The notes under the pieces were generated by a model. It was not told the origin of the DNA. It ran no database searches and worked only from the letters and a program-made list of their open reading frames with translations. A DNA stretch of 64,000 nucleotides from Gudongella sp. (GTDB lineage Bacteria > Bacillota > Clostridia > Tissierellales > Tissierellaceae): the NCBI GenBank assembly GCA_024649995.1, contig JANKMX010000001.1, positions 28,441 to 92,440 on the forward strand, in the 5' to 3' direction. Position numbers and translations under genes: made by a program. Below, piece after piece: positions 34,430 to 46,413 of this stretch; the first letter of the stretch is position 1; every line of letters begins with the position of its first letter.

Positions 34430-34957
34430 ATGAAGGAACATACCCTTCAAGCCAAATCAAAGATAGTTGAGGAGATTAAGGAAAAGATCGAATCATCACA
34501 ATCAATGATTTTGGTTGACTACAGAGGACTTGACGTAGCGGAGTTGACCGAGCTTAGAAAGCAATACAGAGAGGCTGGAGTTGACTACAAGGTATATAAG
34601 AACACAATGATGAGATTTGCATTCAAGGACTTGGGCCTGGAAGAATTCAATGAATTCCTTAAAGGACCTTCAGCTGTGGCTTTCGGATTGGATGATCCAG
34701 TGGCTGCGGCAAAAGTTACATCAGAATTCGCCAAGAAAAACGACAAGCTTGAGATTAAAGCCGGAATCGTTGATGGAAAGATAATTGATGTCAACGGAGT
34801 CAAGAGTCTGGCAGACCTACCATCAAAAGAGGTACTTGTTGCACAGGTACTTGCTGGTATGAACGCGCCAGTTCAAGGATTCGCAAACGTACTTCAAGGT
34901 ACAGTAAGAAGTCTTGCTATAGTACTAAATGCTATAGCTGAAGAGAAGGCAGCATAA
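34430..34957 (+). CDS. rplJ: 50S ribosomal protein L10
   Basis: A 175-residue L10, the base of the L7/L12 stalk and the repressor that binds the leader in front of it. VDYRGLDVAELTELRKQYREAG and YKNTMMRFAF mark the globular domain; the C-terminal helix that binds L12 dimers ends SLAIVLNAIAEEKAA. The frame opens at 34388 in the leader, but ATG 34430 has AGGAGGTG upstream. Confidence 0.97.
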   Translation: MKEHTLQAKSKIVEEIKEKIESSQSMILVDYRGLDVAELTELRKQYREAGVDYKVYKNTMMRFAFKDLGLEEFNEFLKGPSAVAFGLDDPVAAAKVTSEFAKKNDKLEIKAGIVDGKIIDVNGVKSLADLPSKEVLVAQVLAGMNAPVQGFANVLQGTVRSLAIVLNAIAEEKAA

Positions 34958-34990
34958 ATAAAATAAAAAAATTCGGAGGGATAAATAAAA

Positions 34991-35371
34991 ATGGCAAGTG
35001 AAAAAGTATTAAACCTAATTGAAGAAGTAAAAAGCTTAACAGTATTGGAGCTTTCAGAAGTAGTAAAGGCTCTAGAGGAAGAGTTCGGAGTAAGCGCAGC
35101 AGCTCCAATGGCAGTGGCAGCAGCTCCTGCAGCAGCAGCTGAAGCAGCAGCTGAAGAGCAGACTGAGTTCGATGTAATCCTTTCATCAGCTGGTGGAGAG
35201 AAAATCAAGGTTATCAAGGCTGTAAGAGAGATCACAGGTCTTGGACTTAAAGAAGCAAAAGAGCTTGTAGACAATGCACCAAAGCCAGTTAAGGAAGGCG
35301 CAAGCAAAGAAGAAGCTGAAGAGCTAAAAGCTAAGCTTGAAGAAGTAGGAGCATCTGTAGAAGTTAAGTAA
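34991..35371 (+). CDS. rplL: 50S ribosomal protein L7/L12
   Basis: A 126-residue stalk protein that recruits translational GTPases. It has an N-terminal dimerisation domain, an alanine-rich hinge ([11 protein letters not shown], about residues 45-55) and the C-terminal domain with [20 protein letters not shown]. Codon choice is strongly biased, as expected of a very abundant protein. CGGAGGG precedes ATG 34991. Confidence 0.97.
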   Translation: MASEKVLNLIEEVKSLTVLELSEVVKALEEEFGVSAAAPMAVAAAPAAAAEAAAEEQTEFDVILSSAGGEKIKVIKAVREITGLGLKEAKELVDNAPKPVKEGASKEEAEELKAKLEEVGASVEVK

Positions 35372-35382
35372 TTGAAGAATAG

Positions 35383-35416
35383 AAAGTGGCTTTCATCATG
35401 AAGGCCACTTTTTTTC
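35383..35416 (+). terminator. terminator after rplL
   Basis: AAAGTGGCTTTCA (35383-35395) pairs with TGAAGGCCACTTT (35399-35411, one G-U) and leads into seven T residues. It partly or fully separates rplJL from rpoBC. Confidence 0.88.
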
Positions 35417-35437
35417 ACTAAAAACGACTTAAAAAAT

Positions 35438-35469
35438 TTGACATGACTCCAGGTGTATGATAGTATAAT
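35438..35469 (+). promoter_or_regulatory. promoter of rpoBC
   Basis: TTGACA (35438-35443) and TATAAT (35464-35469) are both perfect but separated by 20 bases, longer than the usual 17, so the promoter may be weak or factor-dependent. CarD-type proteins are known to help such promoters; that link is inference. Confidence 0.6.
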
Positions 35470-35553
35470 ATATTGCATAATAATGATTATAATGGGCGTA
35501 CTATACTGACATTTAGAACCTGTTATTTTCAGTTGACCGATGAGTTGGTACCA

Positions 35554-35573
35554 CCAAAAGCTGGGGCTTTTGG
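35554..35573 (+). promoter_or_regulatory. hairpin in the rpoB leader
   Basis: A perfect 8-bp stem CCAAAAGC (35554-35561) / GCTTTTGG (35566-35573) lies in a leader of about 130 bases, 14 bases before the GAGGGGTG ribosome binding site. No clear T run follows. Its role is unknown. Confidence 0.45.
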
Positions 35574-35604
35574 CTATTTTAGTTTAATGAGGGGTGAAGT
35601 TTTA

Positions 35605-38600
35605 ATGGTACATCCTGTAACATTTGGTAAGCGGGTCAGGATGAGTTATTCCCGCATCGATGAAGTACTTGATCTGCCTGATTTGATTGAGGTGCAGAAA
35701 TCCTCCTACGATTGGTTTCTGTCAGAAGGATTGAGAGAGGTTTTTGATGATATCTCCCCAATTCAGGATTACACGGGTAACCTGATTTTGGAATTTGTGG
35801 ATTACCACATAGGAGAAGCCGTCAAGTACGATGAGCACGAGGCAAGAGAGAGGGACGCTAACTATTCAGCACCCTTGAAGGTTAAGGTTAGACTTATAAA
35901 CAAGGAGACCGGAGAGGTAAAGGAACAGGAAGTCTTCATGGGTGATATGCCTTTGATGACAGACAAGGGAACATTTATCATAAACGGTGCAGAAAGGGTA
36001 GTTGTAAGTCAGCTGGTAAGATCGCCAGGAGTATATTTTGTAGAATCAATTGATAAGTCAGGTAAGAGCCTGTTTTCATCAACCTTGATTCCAAATCGTG
36101 GAGCTTGGCTGGAGTATGAAACTGACTCCAATGACATTGTCTATGTCAGAATTGACAGGACTAGAAAGGTTCCGATCACTACTCTTATGAGAGCTCTTGG
36201 AATTGCAACAGACAGTGAAGTGATAGACGTATTGGGTGAAACTGAGCAGCTTCTGACAACCTTGGAAAAGGATGCAACCAATACTGAAGAGGAGGCACTT
36301 CTGGAAATATACAAGCGTCTAAGACCTGGGGAGCCACCAACTGTGGACAGTGCCAGAAGCTTGTTGACCAATCTGTTCTTTGATCCAAGAAGATATGATC
36401 TTGCCAAGGTCGGGAGATACAAATTCAATAAAAAATTAGCCCTTTATAACAGAGTTGCCGGTAATCGTGCCGCTCATGACGTAGTCGACCCTGAGACGGG
36501 AGAAATCCTGGCAGAAATGGGAGAGAGAATAACAAGGGACAAGGCAATAGAGATTGAAAACAGTGGAATCAATTCAATGAAGCTGTTGATGGATGACGGC
36601 AAGGAAATTAAGGTGCTTTCCAATAATTTTGTATTCCCAGAAGCATTTAACCTTCCATTCTCCCTGAAGGAGCTTGGACTAAGAGAAAGAGTCTACTATC
36701 CTCTAATGAAGGAGCTTGTGGAGGCATTCCCGGACCAGGAAGACCTTAAGGATGCAATAAAGGACAGAATAAAGGAATTGTCACCTAAGCACATCATTGT
36801 TGATGATATCATAGCAAGCATTAATTATGAATTTAATCTTTTCTATAATATAGGTGGAACTGACGACATTGACCATCTTGGAAACAGAAGACTTAGAAGT
36901 GTTGGAGAGCTTTTGCAGAACCAGTTCAGAATAGGTCTTGCAAGGATGGAGCGTGTAGTCAGGGAAAGAATGACAATTCAGGACATTGAGGTGGCAACTC
37001 CACAGGCGCTGATCAATATCAGGCCCGTTGTTGCATCAATCAAGGAATTCTTCGGAAGCAGTCAGCTGTCACAGTTCATGGACCAGACAAATCCGCTGGC
37101 TGAGCTGACCCACAAGAGAAGAATGTCCGCTCTTGGACCTGGTGGTTTGAGCAGGGACAGGGCAGGCTTTGAGGTAAGGGACGTACACAACTCCCACTAT
37201 GGAAGAATGTGTCCAATAGAAACCCCTGAGGGTCCAAACATCGGACTTATAACCTCCCTTACAACCTATGCCAGAATCAATGAATACGGATTCATTGAAG
37301 CTCCTTACAGAAAGGTGAAGAACGGACAGGTTACCGGTGAAATAGATTACCTGACTGCAGACATCGAATATGAGATGATCATTGCCCAGTCAAACGAGAA
37401 GCTGGACAAGGACAGTAAATTTGTCAACAACAGGATAATAGCCAGAGGTAAACTGGGTATAGTTGACATTTTCAACCCTGAGGACATTGAATACATGGAT
37501 GTATCCCCAAGACAGATAGTTTCTGTAGGTACCGCGATGATACCCTTCCTTGAGAACGACGACGCCAACAGAGCCCTTATGGGTGCAAACATGCAGAGAC
37601 AGGCTGTTCCATTGCTCAAGACAGAGGCTCCAATAATCGGAACCGGAATTGAGTACAAGGCTGCCAAGGACTCAGGTGTTGTAATAGTGGCAAGGGATTC
37701 GGGAGTGGCTGAGAAGGTTACTGCTGATGAGATTCACATCAGAAGAGACAGGGACAACCAGATAGATAAATATAGATTGCTGAAATTCAAGAGATCCAAC
37801 CAGGGTACCACAATCAACCAAAGACCTATGATAAAGCAGGGTGAGAAGGTTGCAGCAGACCAGATAATTGCTGACGGACCAAGTACTGACCAAGGTGAAA
37901 TTGCACTTGGAAAGAACCTTCTGATAGCATTTATGACCTGGGAAGGATATAACTACGAGGATGCTATACTCCTTAATGAAAGACTTGTAATAGAGGATGT
38001 TCTGACTTCAGTCCATATTGAGGAATACGAGTCGGAGGCAAGAGACACCAAGCTGGGACCGGAGGAAATTACAAGAGATATTCCAAACGTTGGCGAGGAA
38101 ATGCTTAAGGACCTTAATGAAAGAGGAATCATCAGAATAGGAGCCGAGGTTAAAGCCGGAGACATCCTGGTTGGCAAGGTTACTCCAAAGGGAGAGACCG
38201 AACTGACGGCAGAGGAAAGACTCCTAAGGGCCATATTCGGTGAAAAGGCCAGGGAAGTTAGGGATACCTCACTGAGGGTGCCTCATGGTGAAACTGGTAT
38301 TATAGTTGATGTCAAGATTTACTCAAGGGATAATGGAGACGAGCTTCCCCCGGGAGTCAATCAGATGGTAAGAGTATACGTTGCCACCAAGAGAAAGATC
38401 AACGTTGGAGACAAGATGTGTGGTAGACATGGTAACAAGGGCGTTATCTCAAGGATCCTTCCTGAAGAGGACATGCCCTACATGCCAGACGGAACACCGG
38501 TGGATGTTGTTCTTAACCCACTGGGAGTACCTTCAAGGATGAACCTTGGACAGGTGCTTGAGGTCCATCTTGGACTTGCAGCCAAAAAATTGGGAATGTA

Positions 38601-39330
38601 TGTTGCAACCCCAGTATTTGACGGAGCCAACGAGGAAGACATAATGGTCAAGCTTAATGAGGCTGGCTATCCTGAAAACGGCAAGATTGAACTTAGGGAC
38701 GGACGTACGGGAGATTCCTTTGCCAACCCTGTAACTGTCGGCTACATGTATATGCTTAAGCTTCACCATCTGGTTGATGACAAGATACATGCAAGGTCAA
38801 CCGGACCATATTCCTTGGTAACACAGCAGCCTCTGGGAGGAAAAGCCCAGTTTGGTGGTCAGAGATTCGGAGAGATGGAGGTATGGGCACTTGAGGCTTA
38901 CGGTGCATCACATACACTTCAAGAAATTCTTACTGTTAAATCTGACGATATCGTGGGAAGAGTAAAGACCTACGAGGCAATTGTCAAGGGTGAGAATATT
39001 CCTGAACCTGGAATACCTGAATCCTTCAAGGTTCTTATTAAGGAGCTTCAGTCACTTGCACTTGATGTCAAGGTTATCGGAGAGGAAATCGGCGAAATTG
39101 AGCTGAAGGAATCAGTTGATGATGACCTTACAGATCTTGACCTGATGGGTGAGAGTACACCTAGGGAAAAGCTATTTGTGGATGACAGAGGCGAAGAGGA
39201 CGAAGAGGACGACCAGGAAGAGCCGGGAGATGACAGAGAGAAAAGCTCAGCTGAGGAGATTCCCGCAGGATTTATAATTGAAGAAGAAGATGATGACTCT
39301 GACTCATACAGTGATGAGGATATGGATTAG
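35605..39330 (+). CDS. rpoB: DNA-directed RNA polymerase subunit beta
   Basis: A 1241-residue catalytic subunit. The rifampicin region ([15 protein letters not shown], then [19 protein letters not shown]) has the sensitive-type His and Ser. [16 protein letters not shown] and [19 protein letters not shown] mark the active-site side. The frame is open 44 codons upstream, but ATG 35605 follows GAGGGGTG and gives the normal [17 protein letters not shown] start. After the conserved end the protein has an acidic tail of about 70 residues ([15 protein letters not shown], then [16 protein letters not shown]). It is followed by rpoC after 39 bases. Confidence 0.97.
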   Translation: MVHPVTFGKRVRMSYSRIDEVLDLPDLIEVQKSSYDWFLSEGLREVFDDISPIQDYTGNLILEFVDYHIGEAVKYDEHEARERDANYSAPLKVKVRLINKETGEVKEQEVFMGDMPLMTDKGTFIINGAERVVVSQLVRSPGVYFVESIDKSGKSLFSSTLIPNRGAWLEYETDSNDIVYVRIDRTRKVPITTLMRALGIATDSEVIDVLGETEQLLTTLEKDATNTEEEALLEIYKRLRPGEPPTVDSARSLLTNLFFDPRRYDLAKVGRYKFNKKLALYNRVAGNRAAHDVVDPETGEILAEMGERITRDKAIEIENSGINSMKLLMDDGKEIKVLSNNFVFPEAFNLPFSLKELGLRERVYYPLMKELVEAFPDQEDLKDAIKDRIKELSPKHIIVDDIIASINYEFNLFYNIGGTDDIDHLGNRRLRSVGELLQNQFRIGLARMERVVRERMTIQDIEVATPQALINIRPVVASIKEFFGSSQLSQFMDQTNPLAELTHKRRMSALGPGGLSRDRAGFEVRDVHNSHYGRMCPIETPEGPNIGLITSLTTYARINEYGFIEAPYRKVKNGQVTGEIDYLTADIEYEMIIAQSNEKLDKDSKFVNNRIIARGKLGIVDIFNPEDIEYMDVSPRQIVSVGTAMIPFLENDDANRALMGANMQRQAVPLLKTEAPIIGTGIEYKAAKDSGVVIVARDSGVAEKVTADEIHIRRDRDNQIDKYRLLKFKRSNQGTTINQRPMIKQGEKVAADQIIADGPSTDQGEIALGKNLLIAFMTWEGYNYEDAILLNERLVIEDVLTSVHIEEYESEARDTKLGPEEITRDIPNVGEEMLKDLNERGIIRIGAEVKAGDILVGKVTPKGETELTAEERLLRAIFGEKAREVRDTSLRVPHGETGIIVDVKIYSRDNGDELPPGVNQMVRVYVATKRKINVGDKMCGRHGNKGVISRILPEEDMPYMPDGTPVDVVLNPLGVPSRMNLGQVLEVHLGLAAKKLGMYVATPVFDGANEEDIMVKLNEAGYPENGKIELRDGRTGDSFANPVTVGYMYMLKLHHLVDDKIHARSTGPYSLVTQQPLGGKAQFGGQRFGEMEVWALEAYGASHTLQEILTVKSDDIVGRVKTYEAIVKGENIPEPGIPESFKVLIKELQSLALDVKVIGEEIGEIELKESVDDDLTDLDLMGESTPREKLFVDDRGEEDEEDDQEEPGDDREKSSAEEIPAGFIIEEEDDDSDSYSDEDMD

Positions 39331-39369
39331 GCTATTAACAAACTTTATTATGAAAGGAGAGAACGCTCC

Positions 39370-42300
39370 TTGTTTGAATTAAACACATTTGATTCAATTA
39401 AAATTGGGCTAGCTTCCCCAGAGAAGATCAGACAATGGTCAAAGGGAGAAGTAAAAAAACCGGAAACAATAAATTATCGTACACTTAAACCTGAAAAAGA
39501 GGGTTTGTTCTGCGAAAAGATATTCGGACCTACAAAGGACTGGGAATGTCATTGCGGAAAATATAAGAGAGTTAGATACAAGGGAGTAGTTTGTGACAGG
39601 TGTGGAGTAGAGGTCACAAAGGCAAAGGTAAGAAGAGAGAGGCTTGGACACATTGAGCTTGCAGCTCCCGTATCACACATTTGGTACTTCAAGGGAATCC
39701 CAAGCAGGATGGGACTGATACTTGACATGAGCCCAAGGGCTCTTGAAAAGATCCTATACTTTGCATCCTACGTGGTGATTGAACCCGGAGACACACCAAT
39801 GTATGAAAAGCAGCTTCTGACTGAGACAGAATACAGGGATGCAGTGGACAAGTACCACAACAGCTTCAGGGCAATGATGGGCGCCGAGGCGGTTAGGTCA
39901 CTGCTTGAGAAGATAGACCTGGAAGCGGAATCAAAGGACCTGAGGGCACAGCTTAAGGATGCAACAGGACAGAAGAAGGTAAGGATAACAAGAAGGCTTG
40001 AGGTTGTTGAAGCATTCAGAAACTCCGGGAACAGACCTGAGTGGATGATCCTTGATGTGATCCCTGTTATTCCACCTGACCTGCGACCAATGGTTCAGTT
40101 GGATGGAGGAAGGTTTGCAACTTCAGATCTCAATGACCTTTACAGAAGGGTCATAAATAGAAACAACAGACTAAAGAGGCTGCTTGACCTTGGAGCACCG
40201 GATATCATTGTAAGAAATGAGAAGAGAATGCTTCAGGAGGCAGTGGACGCCCTGATAGACAACGGCAGAAGGGGAAGACCTGTGACAGGTCCTGGAAACA
40301 GACCTCTGAAATCACTTTCAGACATGCTTAAGGGTAAGCAGGGTCGTTTCAGACAGAACCTTCTAGGTAAAAGGGTTGACTACTCTGGACGTTCAGTTAT
40401 CGTTGTCGGTCCGGAGCTTAAGTTCTACCAATGTGGTCTTCCAAAGAAGATGGCATTGGAGCTATTTAAGCCATTTGTAATGAAAAAGCTTGTCTCAGAC
40501 GGACATGCACACAATATAAAGAGTGCCAAGAGAATGGTTGAGAGGATCAAGCCACAGGTTTGGGATGTCCTTGAAACCGTAATCAAGGACCATCCGGTTC
40601 TTCTGAACCGTGCACCAACCCTTCATAGACTTGGGATCCAGGCATTTGAGCCGGTTCTGGTAGAAGGAAAGGCCATTAAGCTTCACCCATTGGTGTGTAC
40701 TGCATATAATGCGGACTTTGACGGTGACCAGATGGCGGTCCACGTACCCCTATCTTCAGAGGCACAGGCAGAGGCAAGACTTCTTATGCTGTCAACAAAC
40801 AACATTCTTGCACCTAAGGATGGAAAGCCAATAACCACTCCTTCACAGGACATGGTCCTTGGTGCCTACTACCTGACCGTATACAGGGAAGGGGAGCATG
40901 GAGAAGGAAAGATATTCAAGGATTACGACGAGCTTCTACACGCATACGCAAATGGAGATGTTGGTATGCATGCCAAGGTCAAGGTAAGAATGAAGCTTGA
41001 TGCGAATGACCGTGGGCAGCTTGTTGAAAGTACAGTGGGTAGATTCATATTCAATGAGAACCTTCCACAGGATCTTGGATTTGTTGACAGAAGCAAGGAC
41101 AAGTACGGACTTGAGATTGACAGGGTAGTCGACAAGAAGCAGCTTGGAGTTATAATCGACAAGTGCTTCAGAAAACACGGAAACTCTGTTACTGCTGAAA
41201 TACTTGACCATATAAAGACAATGGGCTTCAAGTACTCTACAATCGGAGCCATTTCAATCTCCATGGGTGACGTTGTTATCCCTGAAGAGAAATATGAAAT
41301 GATTAAAAAGGCAGAGGTTATAGTTGACAAGTTCGAGAAATCCTACAGAAGAGGACTTATCTCAGACGAAGAAAGATACGAAAGGGTTATTGAGACCTGG
41401 AACCAGACAACTGAGGATGTAACTGAAATCCTTATGGATGGTCTTGACCCAATGAACAACATATATGTAATGGCTATCTCCGGAGCGAGAGGTAGCAAGA
41501 ACCAGATCAGACAGCTTGCTGGTATGCGTGGTCTTATGGCCAGTGCATCAGGTAGGACTGTAGAGGTCCCAATCAAGTCCAACTTCCGTGAGGGACTGTC
41601 AGTTCTTGAGTTCTTTATATCCACACACGGTTCCAGAAAGGGACTTGCGGATACTGCACTTAGAACGGCAGACTCGGGATATCTTACAAGAAGACTTGTA
41701 GATGTCAGCCAGGATGTAATCGTAAGGGAAGACGACTGCGGTACCGACCAGTATTTCCTAGTCAAGGCCTACAAGGACGGCAAGGAGATCCTGGAGGAGT
41801 TGAAGGACAGAATCGATGGAAGATATACCTTTGATGATATTGTTCATCCTGAGACTGGAGAGGTTATCGTCAAGAAAAATGAAATGGTCACCGAAGAGCA
41901 GGCTGCCTTTATCCAGGAAATTGGCATAGAGGAAGTAAAGGTAAGATCCGTACTGGGCTGTAAGGCAAAGTTTGGGGTTTGTGCCCACTGCTACGGAAGA
42001 AACCTTGCAACAGGCAAGGAAGTGAACATCGGTGAAGCCGTTGGTATCATAGCAGCACAGTCAATCGGAGAGCCGGGAACACAGCTTACAATGAGAACCT
42101 TCCATACGGGAGGGGTTGCTGCTGCAGCTGACATCACCCAGGGTCTTCCAAGGGTTGAGGAGCTTTTCGAGGCCAGAAAGCCCAAGGGACTTGCAGTGAT
42201 ATCGGAGATTGACGGTACCGTAAGCATAAATGACAACAAGAAGAGAAAAGAAGTTGTGGTAACAAACGAGGATGGAGAAGAGGCTAGATACAACATCGTA

Positions 42301-42903
42301 TTCGGATCAAGACTCAAGGTCAGAGAAGGAGACGTAATTGAAGCCGGAGATGAGTTGACGGAAGGATCTGTCAATCCTCATGACATTCTTAAGATAAAAG
42401 GCGTAAAAGGAGTACAAAATTATATTGTAAAGGAAGTACAAAGGGTATATAGACTACAGGGTGTAGATATAAACGACAAGCATATTGAGATCATCGTACG
42501 ACAGATGCTTTCAAAGGTTAAGATTGAATCAGCCGGAGACACAGACCTGTTGCCAGGTAGCCTTGTAAATGTAATGGAATTTGAAAACACAAACAAGAAG
42601 GTTGTAGAGAAAGGCGGAGAGCCTGCAGTGGCAAGAATGACACTGCTTGGAATAACCAAGGCGTCACTTGCTACGGATTCATTCCTTTCAGCGGCATCCT
42701 TCCAGGAAACAACCCGAGTACTGACCGAAGCAGCAATCAAAGGTAAAGAGGATTTCCTATTGGGTCTTAAGGAGAATGTAATCATCGGTAAGCTTATCCC
42801 AGCTGGTACCGGAATGAGAAGGTACAAGAATGTTGAGGTTATAGATGACGAGATAATCCCCCAGGAGGAGGAAAATTTAGTTGACACAGATATTCTACAG
42901 TGA
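39370..42903 (+). CDS. rpoC: DNA-directed RNA polymerase subunit beta'
   Basis: A 1177-residue subunit holding the catalytic magnesium in [12 protein letters not shown]. The N-terminal zinc site is [20 protein letters not shown], and the second zinc site includes [49 protein letters not shown] (trigger/bridge region) and the [16 protein letters not shown] end are normal. The start is TTG 39370 with GGAGAG about ten bases upstream. A hairpin follows the stop. Confidence 0.97.
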   Translation: MFELNTFDSIKIGLASPEKIRQWSKGEVKKPETINYRTLKPEKEGLFCEKIFGPTKDWECHCGKYKRVRYKGVVCDRCGVEVTKAKVRRERLGHIELAAPVSHIWYFKGIPSRMGLILDMSPRALEKILYFASYVVIEPGDTPMYEKQLLTETEYRDAVDKYHNSFRAMMGAEAVRSLLEKIDLEAESKDLRAQLKDATGQKKVRITRRLEVVEAFRNSGNRPEWMILDVIPVIPPDLRPMVQLDGGRFATSDLNDLYRRVINRNNRLKRLLDLGAPDIIVRNEKRMLQEAVDALIDNGRRGRPVTGPGNRPLKSLSDMLKGKQGRFRQNLLGKRVDYSGRSVIVVGPELKFYQCGLPKKMALELFKPFVMKKLVSDGHAHNIKSAKRMVERIKPQVWDVLETVIKDHPVLLNRAPTLHRLGIQAFEPVLVEGKAIKLHPLVCTAYNADFDGDQMAVHVPLSSEAQAEARLLMLSTNNILAPKDGKPITTPSQDMVLGAYYLTVYREGEHGEGKIFKDYDELLHAYANGDVGMHAKVKVRMKLDANDRGQLVESTVGRFIFNENLPQDLGFVDRSKDKYGLEIDRVVDKKQLGVIIDKCFRKHGNSVTAEILDHIKTMGFKYSTIGAISISMGDVVIPEEKYEMIKKAEVIVDKFEKSYRRGLISDEERYERVIETWNQTTEDVTEILMDGLDPMNNIYVMAISGARGSKNQIRQLAGMRGLMASASGRTVEVPIKSNFREGLSVLEFFISTHGSRKGLADTALRTADSGYLTRRLVDVSQDVIVREDDCGTDQYFLVKAYKDGKEILEELKDRIDGRYTFDDIVHPETGEVIVKKNEMVTEEQAAFIQEIGIEEVKVRSVLGCKAKFGVCAHCYGRNLATGKEVNIGEAVGIIAAQSIGEPGTQLTMRTFHTGGVAAAADITQGLPRVEELFEARKPKGLAVISEIDGTVSINDNKKRKEVVVTNEDGEEARYNIVFGSRLKVREGDVIEAGDELTEGSVNPHDILKIKGVKGVQNYIVKEVQRVYRLQGVDINDKHIEIIVRQMLSKVKIESAGDTDLLPGSLVNVMEFENTNKKVVEKGGEPAVARMTLLGITKASLATDSFLSAASFQETTRVLTEAAIKGKEDFLLGLKENVIIGKLIPAGTGMRRYKNVEVIDDEIIPQEEENLVDTDILQ

Positions 42904-42947
42904 TAGAATACTATAGTGTGCAAACTTTAGAAGACTCTTGATGACAT

Positions 42948-42981
42948 AAAGATTATGTGGTCTTTTGGCCACATAATCTTT
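42948..42981 (+). terminator. strong hairpin after rpoC, possible partial terminator
   Basis: A perfect 13-bp stem (AAAGATTATGTGG at 42948-42960 with CCACATAATCTTT at 42969-42981) has no continuous T run after it. It may be a weak terminator or a processing/stability element between rpoC and the L7Ae-like gene, where no promoter is visible. Confidence 0.55.
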
Positions 42982-43005
42982 GATATGTTTAAAGGAGGAT
43001 AGAGA

Positions 43006-43254
43006 ATGTTTACAGATTTAAAGACACAGGACAAGGTGGTAGGGGCCAAACAGGTCAAGCGATCCCTGTCCAGATCAGAGGTCCAGACGGTTTTCATAGC
43101 CCGGGATGCCGAGAAGAAGGTAACCGGGGAGATTGAAGACCTGTGCAGGTCCAAGGATGTCAATGTCATGTATGTTGACACCATGGAGGAGCTTGGAGAG
43201 GCCTGTGGAATCGATATTAATGCAGCTGTCGCTGCGTTATTAAATAAAAATTAG
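43006..43254 (+). CDS. rplGB: L7Ae-like K-turn binding protein (YbxF/RplGB)
   Basis: An 82-residue member of the L7Ae/L30e/S12e/Gadd45 family. [25 protein letters not shown], split here as [13 protein letters not shown] and [12 protein letters not shown], and the end [22 protein letters not shown] fit the fold. Bacillus YbxF binds K-turn RNA and ribosomes. It sits between rpoC and rpsL as in most Firmicutes. AAAGGAGG precedes ATG 43006. Confidence 0.93.
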   Translation: MFTDLKTQDKVVGAKQVKRSLSRSEVQTVFIARDAEKKVTGEIEDLCRSKDVNVMYVDTMEELGEACGIDINAAVAALLNKN

Positions 43255-43268
43255 AAGGAGGTGCCTTA

Positions 43269-43688
43269 ATGCCAACAATTAACCAACTTGTTAGAAAAGG
43301 AAGAGAAAAGGTTGTTTACAAATCAAAGTCGCCAGCTCTTGGTATGAATCTTAATACCTTGAAGAAAAAGGAGACTGAATCCAATTCACCTCAAAAAAGA
43401 GGAGTTTGTGTTGCTGTTAGAACAATAACACCAAAGAAGCCTAACTCAGCGCTTAGAAAAGTTGCCAGAGTAAGACTTACAAACGGAATGGAAGTAGCCG
43501 CCTATATTCCAGGTATCGGTCACAATCTGCAAGAGCACAGTGTCGTTCTTATCAGAGGTGGAAGAGTAAAAGACCTTCCAGGTGTAAGATATCACATAGT
43601 TAGGGGTACTTTGGATACTGCTGGAGTTGAAAACAGACTACAGTCAAGATCAAAGTATGGTGCTAAGAAACCTAAGGTTAAGAAGTAA
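43269..43688 (+). CDS. rpsL: 30S ribosomal protein S12
   Basis: A 139-residue decoding-centre protein. The streptomycin loops are of the sensitive type: [17 protein letters not shown] and [18 protein letters not shown], the latter holding the aspartate that RimO can methylthiolate. GAAGGAGGTG precedes ATG 43269. It opens the str operon with rpsG, fusA and tuf. Confidence 0.97.
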   Translation: MPTINQLVRKGREKVVYKSKSPALGMNLNTLKKKETESNSPQKRGVCVAVRTITPKKPNSALRKVARVRLTNGMEVAAYIPGIGHNLQEHSVVLIRGGRVKDLPGVRYHIVRGTLDTAGVENRLQSRSKYGAKKPKVKK

Positions 43689-43698
43689 ACGACATGAA

Positions 43699-43760
43699 GT
43701 GCTTAAGATGCTAATAATACTTTAATATAGATGCATTTTAAGGCACAACGGCAAACGCCG
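43699..43760 (+). promoter_or_regulatory. structured rpsL-rpsG intergenic RNA
   Basis: GTGCTTAAGATGC (43699-43711) pairs with GCATTTTAAGGCAC (43733-43746) with one bulge, and a second perfect hairpin CGGC/GCCG (43749-43760) follows. Both precede the rpsG ribosome binding site by about 30 bases. In E. coli S7 regulates the str operon at this same junction; whether this RNA does the same is inference. Confidence 0.5.
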
Positions 43761-43803
43761 AGTACCAATGAATCTACTCTATATAGTTAAGGAGGGAAGA
43801 AAA

Positions 43804-44274
43804 GTGCCTAGAAAAGGACATATACCAAAAAGAGAAATCATGCCAGATCCAATTTACAATGATGTGGTAGTAACAAAGTTAATCAACGGCATTATGCTGG
43901 ATGGGAAAAAAGGAATAGCACAGAATATTGTTTATGGGGCTTTCGATCAAATCGCTGAGAAGACAGGTGAAGACCCATTGGAGGTATTCTACAAGGCTAT
44001 GAACAACATCATGCCTGTTCTTGAGGTAAAGGCAAGAAGAATAGGTGGAGCAAACTATCAGGTGCCAATAGAGGTAAGACCAGATAGAAGAGAAACTCTT
44101 GGTTTGAGATGGCTAGTATCCTTCTCCAGAAAAAGAGGAGAAAAGACTATGGTTGAGAAGCTTGCAAAAGAGCTTATGGATGCAGCGAATGGTCTTGGAG
44201 CAAGTGTTAAGAAGAGAGAAGAAACACATAAAATGGCAGAAGCTAATAAAGCTTTCGCACACTACAGATTCTAG
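43804..44274 (+). CDS. rpsG: 30S ribosomal protein S7
   Basis: A 156-residue primary binding protein of the 30S head. It starts [16 protein letters not shown] and contains [20 protein letters not shown] and the C-terminal [21 protein letters not shown], written here as [14 protein letters not shown] then AFAHYRF. An ATG at 43768 is in frame, but GTG 43804 follows AAGGAGGG and gives the family N-terminus. Confidence 0.96.
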   Translation: MPRKGHIPKREIMPDPIYNDVVVTKLINGIMLDGKKGIAQNIVYGAFDQIAEKTGEDPLEVFYKAMNNIMPVLEVKARRIGGANYQVPIEVRPDRRETLGLRWLVSFSRKRGEKTMVEKLAKELMDAANGLGASVKKREETHKMAEANKAFAHYRF

Positions 44275-44332
44275 TAGGACGTTTAAAATGTGTGGATGGG
44301 ATTTATTAATTAGTGTGTAAGGAGGAAAAATT

Positions 44333-46402
44333 GTGCCAAGATTAGTATCACTAGAAAAAACTAGAAACATCGGCATAATGGCTCATATTGATGCAGGAAA
44401 AACAACCACCACAGAAAGAATATTATTTTATACCGGTAAAATACACAAGATAGGCGAAACCCACGAGGGTGGAGCTCAAATGGACTGGATGGAACAAGAG
44501 CAAGAGAGAGGAATCACTATCACCTCCGCTGCGACAACAGCTTTCTGGAAAGATCACAGAGTCAACGTTATAGACACACCAGGGCACGTGGATTTCACCG
44601 TTGAGGTTGAGAGATCACTGCGTGTACTTGATGGAGCTGTTGCATTGTTCTGTGCAAAGGGTGGAGTAGAGCCTCAATCTGAGACCGTTTGGAGACAAGC
44701 AGACAAATATCGTGTACCACGATTGGCTTTTGTTAATAAAATGGATATAATGGGTGCAGATTACTTCAGGGCAGTGGATATGATGAAGGACAGACTTAAG
44801 GCAAATGCCGTTCCGATTCAGTTGCCAATAGGTAAGGAAGAAACATTTGTAGGAATTGTTGACCTTGTTGAAATGAATGCCAGAATATACAAGGATGACC
44901 TTGGACAGGAAATCGAAGTTACAGAGATACCTGCTGACATGATTGACGTAGCCAATGAATACAGAGAGCTTTTGATTGAGTCCGTTTCAGAATCAGATGA
45001 AGAGCTTATGATGAAGTATCTTGAAGGTGAAGAGCTGACCACTGAAGAGATCATGAGCGGTATCAGAAAAGCAACTCTTGCTGTGAATATGACCCCGGTT
45101 CTTTGTGGATCATCATACAAGAACAAGGGAGTTCAGATTCTTCTGGATGCAATACTGGCATACCTTCCATCACCATTGGATGTACCTGCCATAAAGGGAA
45201 TCCTGCCAGATTCAGAAGAGGTTGTTGAAAGACATGCTGACGACAGCGAGCCATTTTCAGCGCTTGCGTTTAAGATAGTAACAGACCCATATGTTGGTAA
45301 GCTTGCATATTTCAGAGTTTACTCAGGAAGTGCCAAGGCTGGAAGTTATGTATATAACTCAACCAAGGGCAAGAAGGAGAGAATCGGAAGGATTCTTCAG
45401 ATGCACGCCAACAAAAGGGAAGAAATAGACGAGGTTTTTGCTGGAGACATAGCTGCTGCTGTAGGCTTTAAGGATACTTCAACTGGAGATACAATATGTG
45501 ATGAGTCAAATCCTGTTATCCTTGAGAAGATGGTGTTCCCAGAGCCTGTAATACGAGTAGCTATCGAGCCAAAAACCAAGGCCAGCCAGGAGAAAATGTC
45601 TGTAGCCCTTGCTAAGCTTGCAGAGGAAGACCCAACATTCAGAACATATACTGATGAGGAAACTGGACAGACAATCATTGCCGGAATGGGAGAGCTTCAC
45701 CTTGAAATCATCGTAGACAGACTTCTTAGGGAGTTCAAGGTTGAGGCAAATGTTGGTAACCCACAGGTTGCTTACAAGGAATCAATCCAAAAGCCAGCTG
45801 ACGCTGAAGGGAAATACGTCAAGCAGTCTGGTGGTAGAGGGCAGTATGGTCATGTAAAGCTAAAGGTTGAACCACAGGAGCCGGGTAAAGGATATGAGTT
45901 TGTAAATGCAATCGTCGGAGGAGCAATTCCGAAGGAGTATATAAACTCAATAAACAACGGTATCCAGGAAGCATTGGAGTCAGGAATACTTGGAGGCTAT
46001 CCGGTGCTTGACATCAAGGTAACCCTTTATGACGGATCATACCATGATGTTGACTCTTCGGAGATGGCGTATAAAATTGCTGGTTCAATGGGAGTCAGGG
46101 AAGCTTTGAGAAAAGCTGGACCGACACTTCTGGAGCCAATGATGAAGGTTGAAGTTACAGTTCCCGAGGAGTACATGGGAGATGTAATCGGAGACATAAA
46201 TTCAAGAAGAGGTAGAATGGAAGGCATGGAGCTTTTAAGTGGAGCTCAGATAATCCGAGCATACGTGCCATTGGCCGAAATGTTCGGTTATGCAACTGAC
46301 CTGAGATCAAACACTCAGGGAAGGGGCAACTATGCAATGGAGTTTGACCATTACGAACCAGTGCCTAACAGTATATCAGAGAAGGTATTGGGCGGAAAAT
46401 AA
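44333..46402 (+). CDS. fusA: elongation factor G
   Basis: A 689-residue translocation GTPase in the str operon. G1 is [15 protein letters not shown], switch I is [14 protein letters not shown]3 is [13 protein letters not shown] and G4 is NKMDIMGAD. Domain IV has [16 protein letters not shown] and the tip loop [19 protein letters not shown]. The start is GTG 44333 with AAGGAGG seven bases upstream. It is the canonical EF-G; the copy at 9343 has a diverged switch I. Confidence 0.97.
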   Translation: MPRLVSLEKTRNIGIMAHIDAGKTTTTERILFYTGKIHKIGETHEGGAQMDWMEQEQERGITITSAATTAFWKDHRVNVIDTPGHVDFTVEVERSLRVLDGAVALFCAKGGVEPQSETVWRQADKYRVPRLAFVNKMDIMGADYFRAVDMMKDRLKANAVPIQLPIGKEETFVGIVDLVEMNARIYKDDLGQEIEVTEIPADMIDVANEYRELLIESVSESDEELMMKYLEGEELTTEEIMSGIRKATLAVNMTPVLCGSSYKNKGVQILLDAILAYLPSPLDVPAIKGILPDSEEVVERHADDSEPFSALAFKIVTDPYVGKLAYFRVYSGSAKAGSYVYNSTKGKKERIGRILQMHANKREEIDEVFAGDIAAAVGFKDTSTGDTICDESNPVILEKMVFPEPVIRVAIEPKTKASQEKMSVALAKLAEEDPTFRTYTDEETGQTIIAGMGELHLEIIVDRLLREFKVEANVGNPQVAYKESIQKPADAEGKYVKQSGGRGQYGHVKLKVEPQEPGKGYEFVNAIVGGAIPKEYINSINNGIQEALESGILGGYPVLDIKVTLYDGSYHDVDSSEMAYKIAGSMGVREALRKAGPTLLEPMMKVEVTVPEEYMGDVIGDINSRRGRMEGMELLSGAQIIRAYVPLAEMFGYATDLRSNTQGRGNYAMEFDHYEPVPNSISEKVLGGK

Positions 46403-46413
46403 TCTTTAAATTA

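Noticed and set aside
35473..35604. A 44-codon in-frame extension upstream of rpoB
   Set aside because: It crosses the leader hairpin and lacks a ribosome binding site; ATG 35605 has GAGGGGTG and the family N-terminus.
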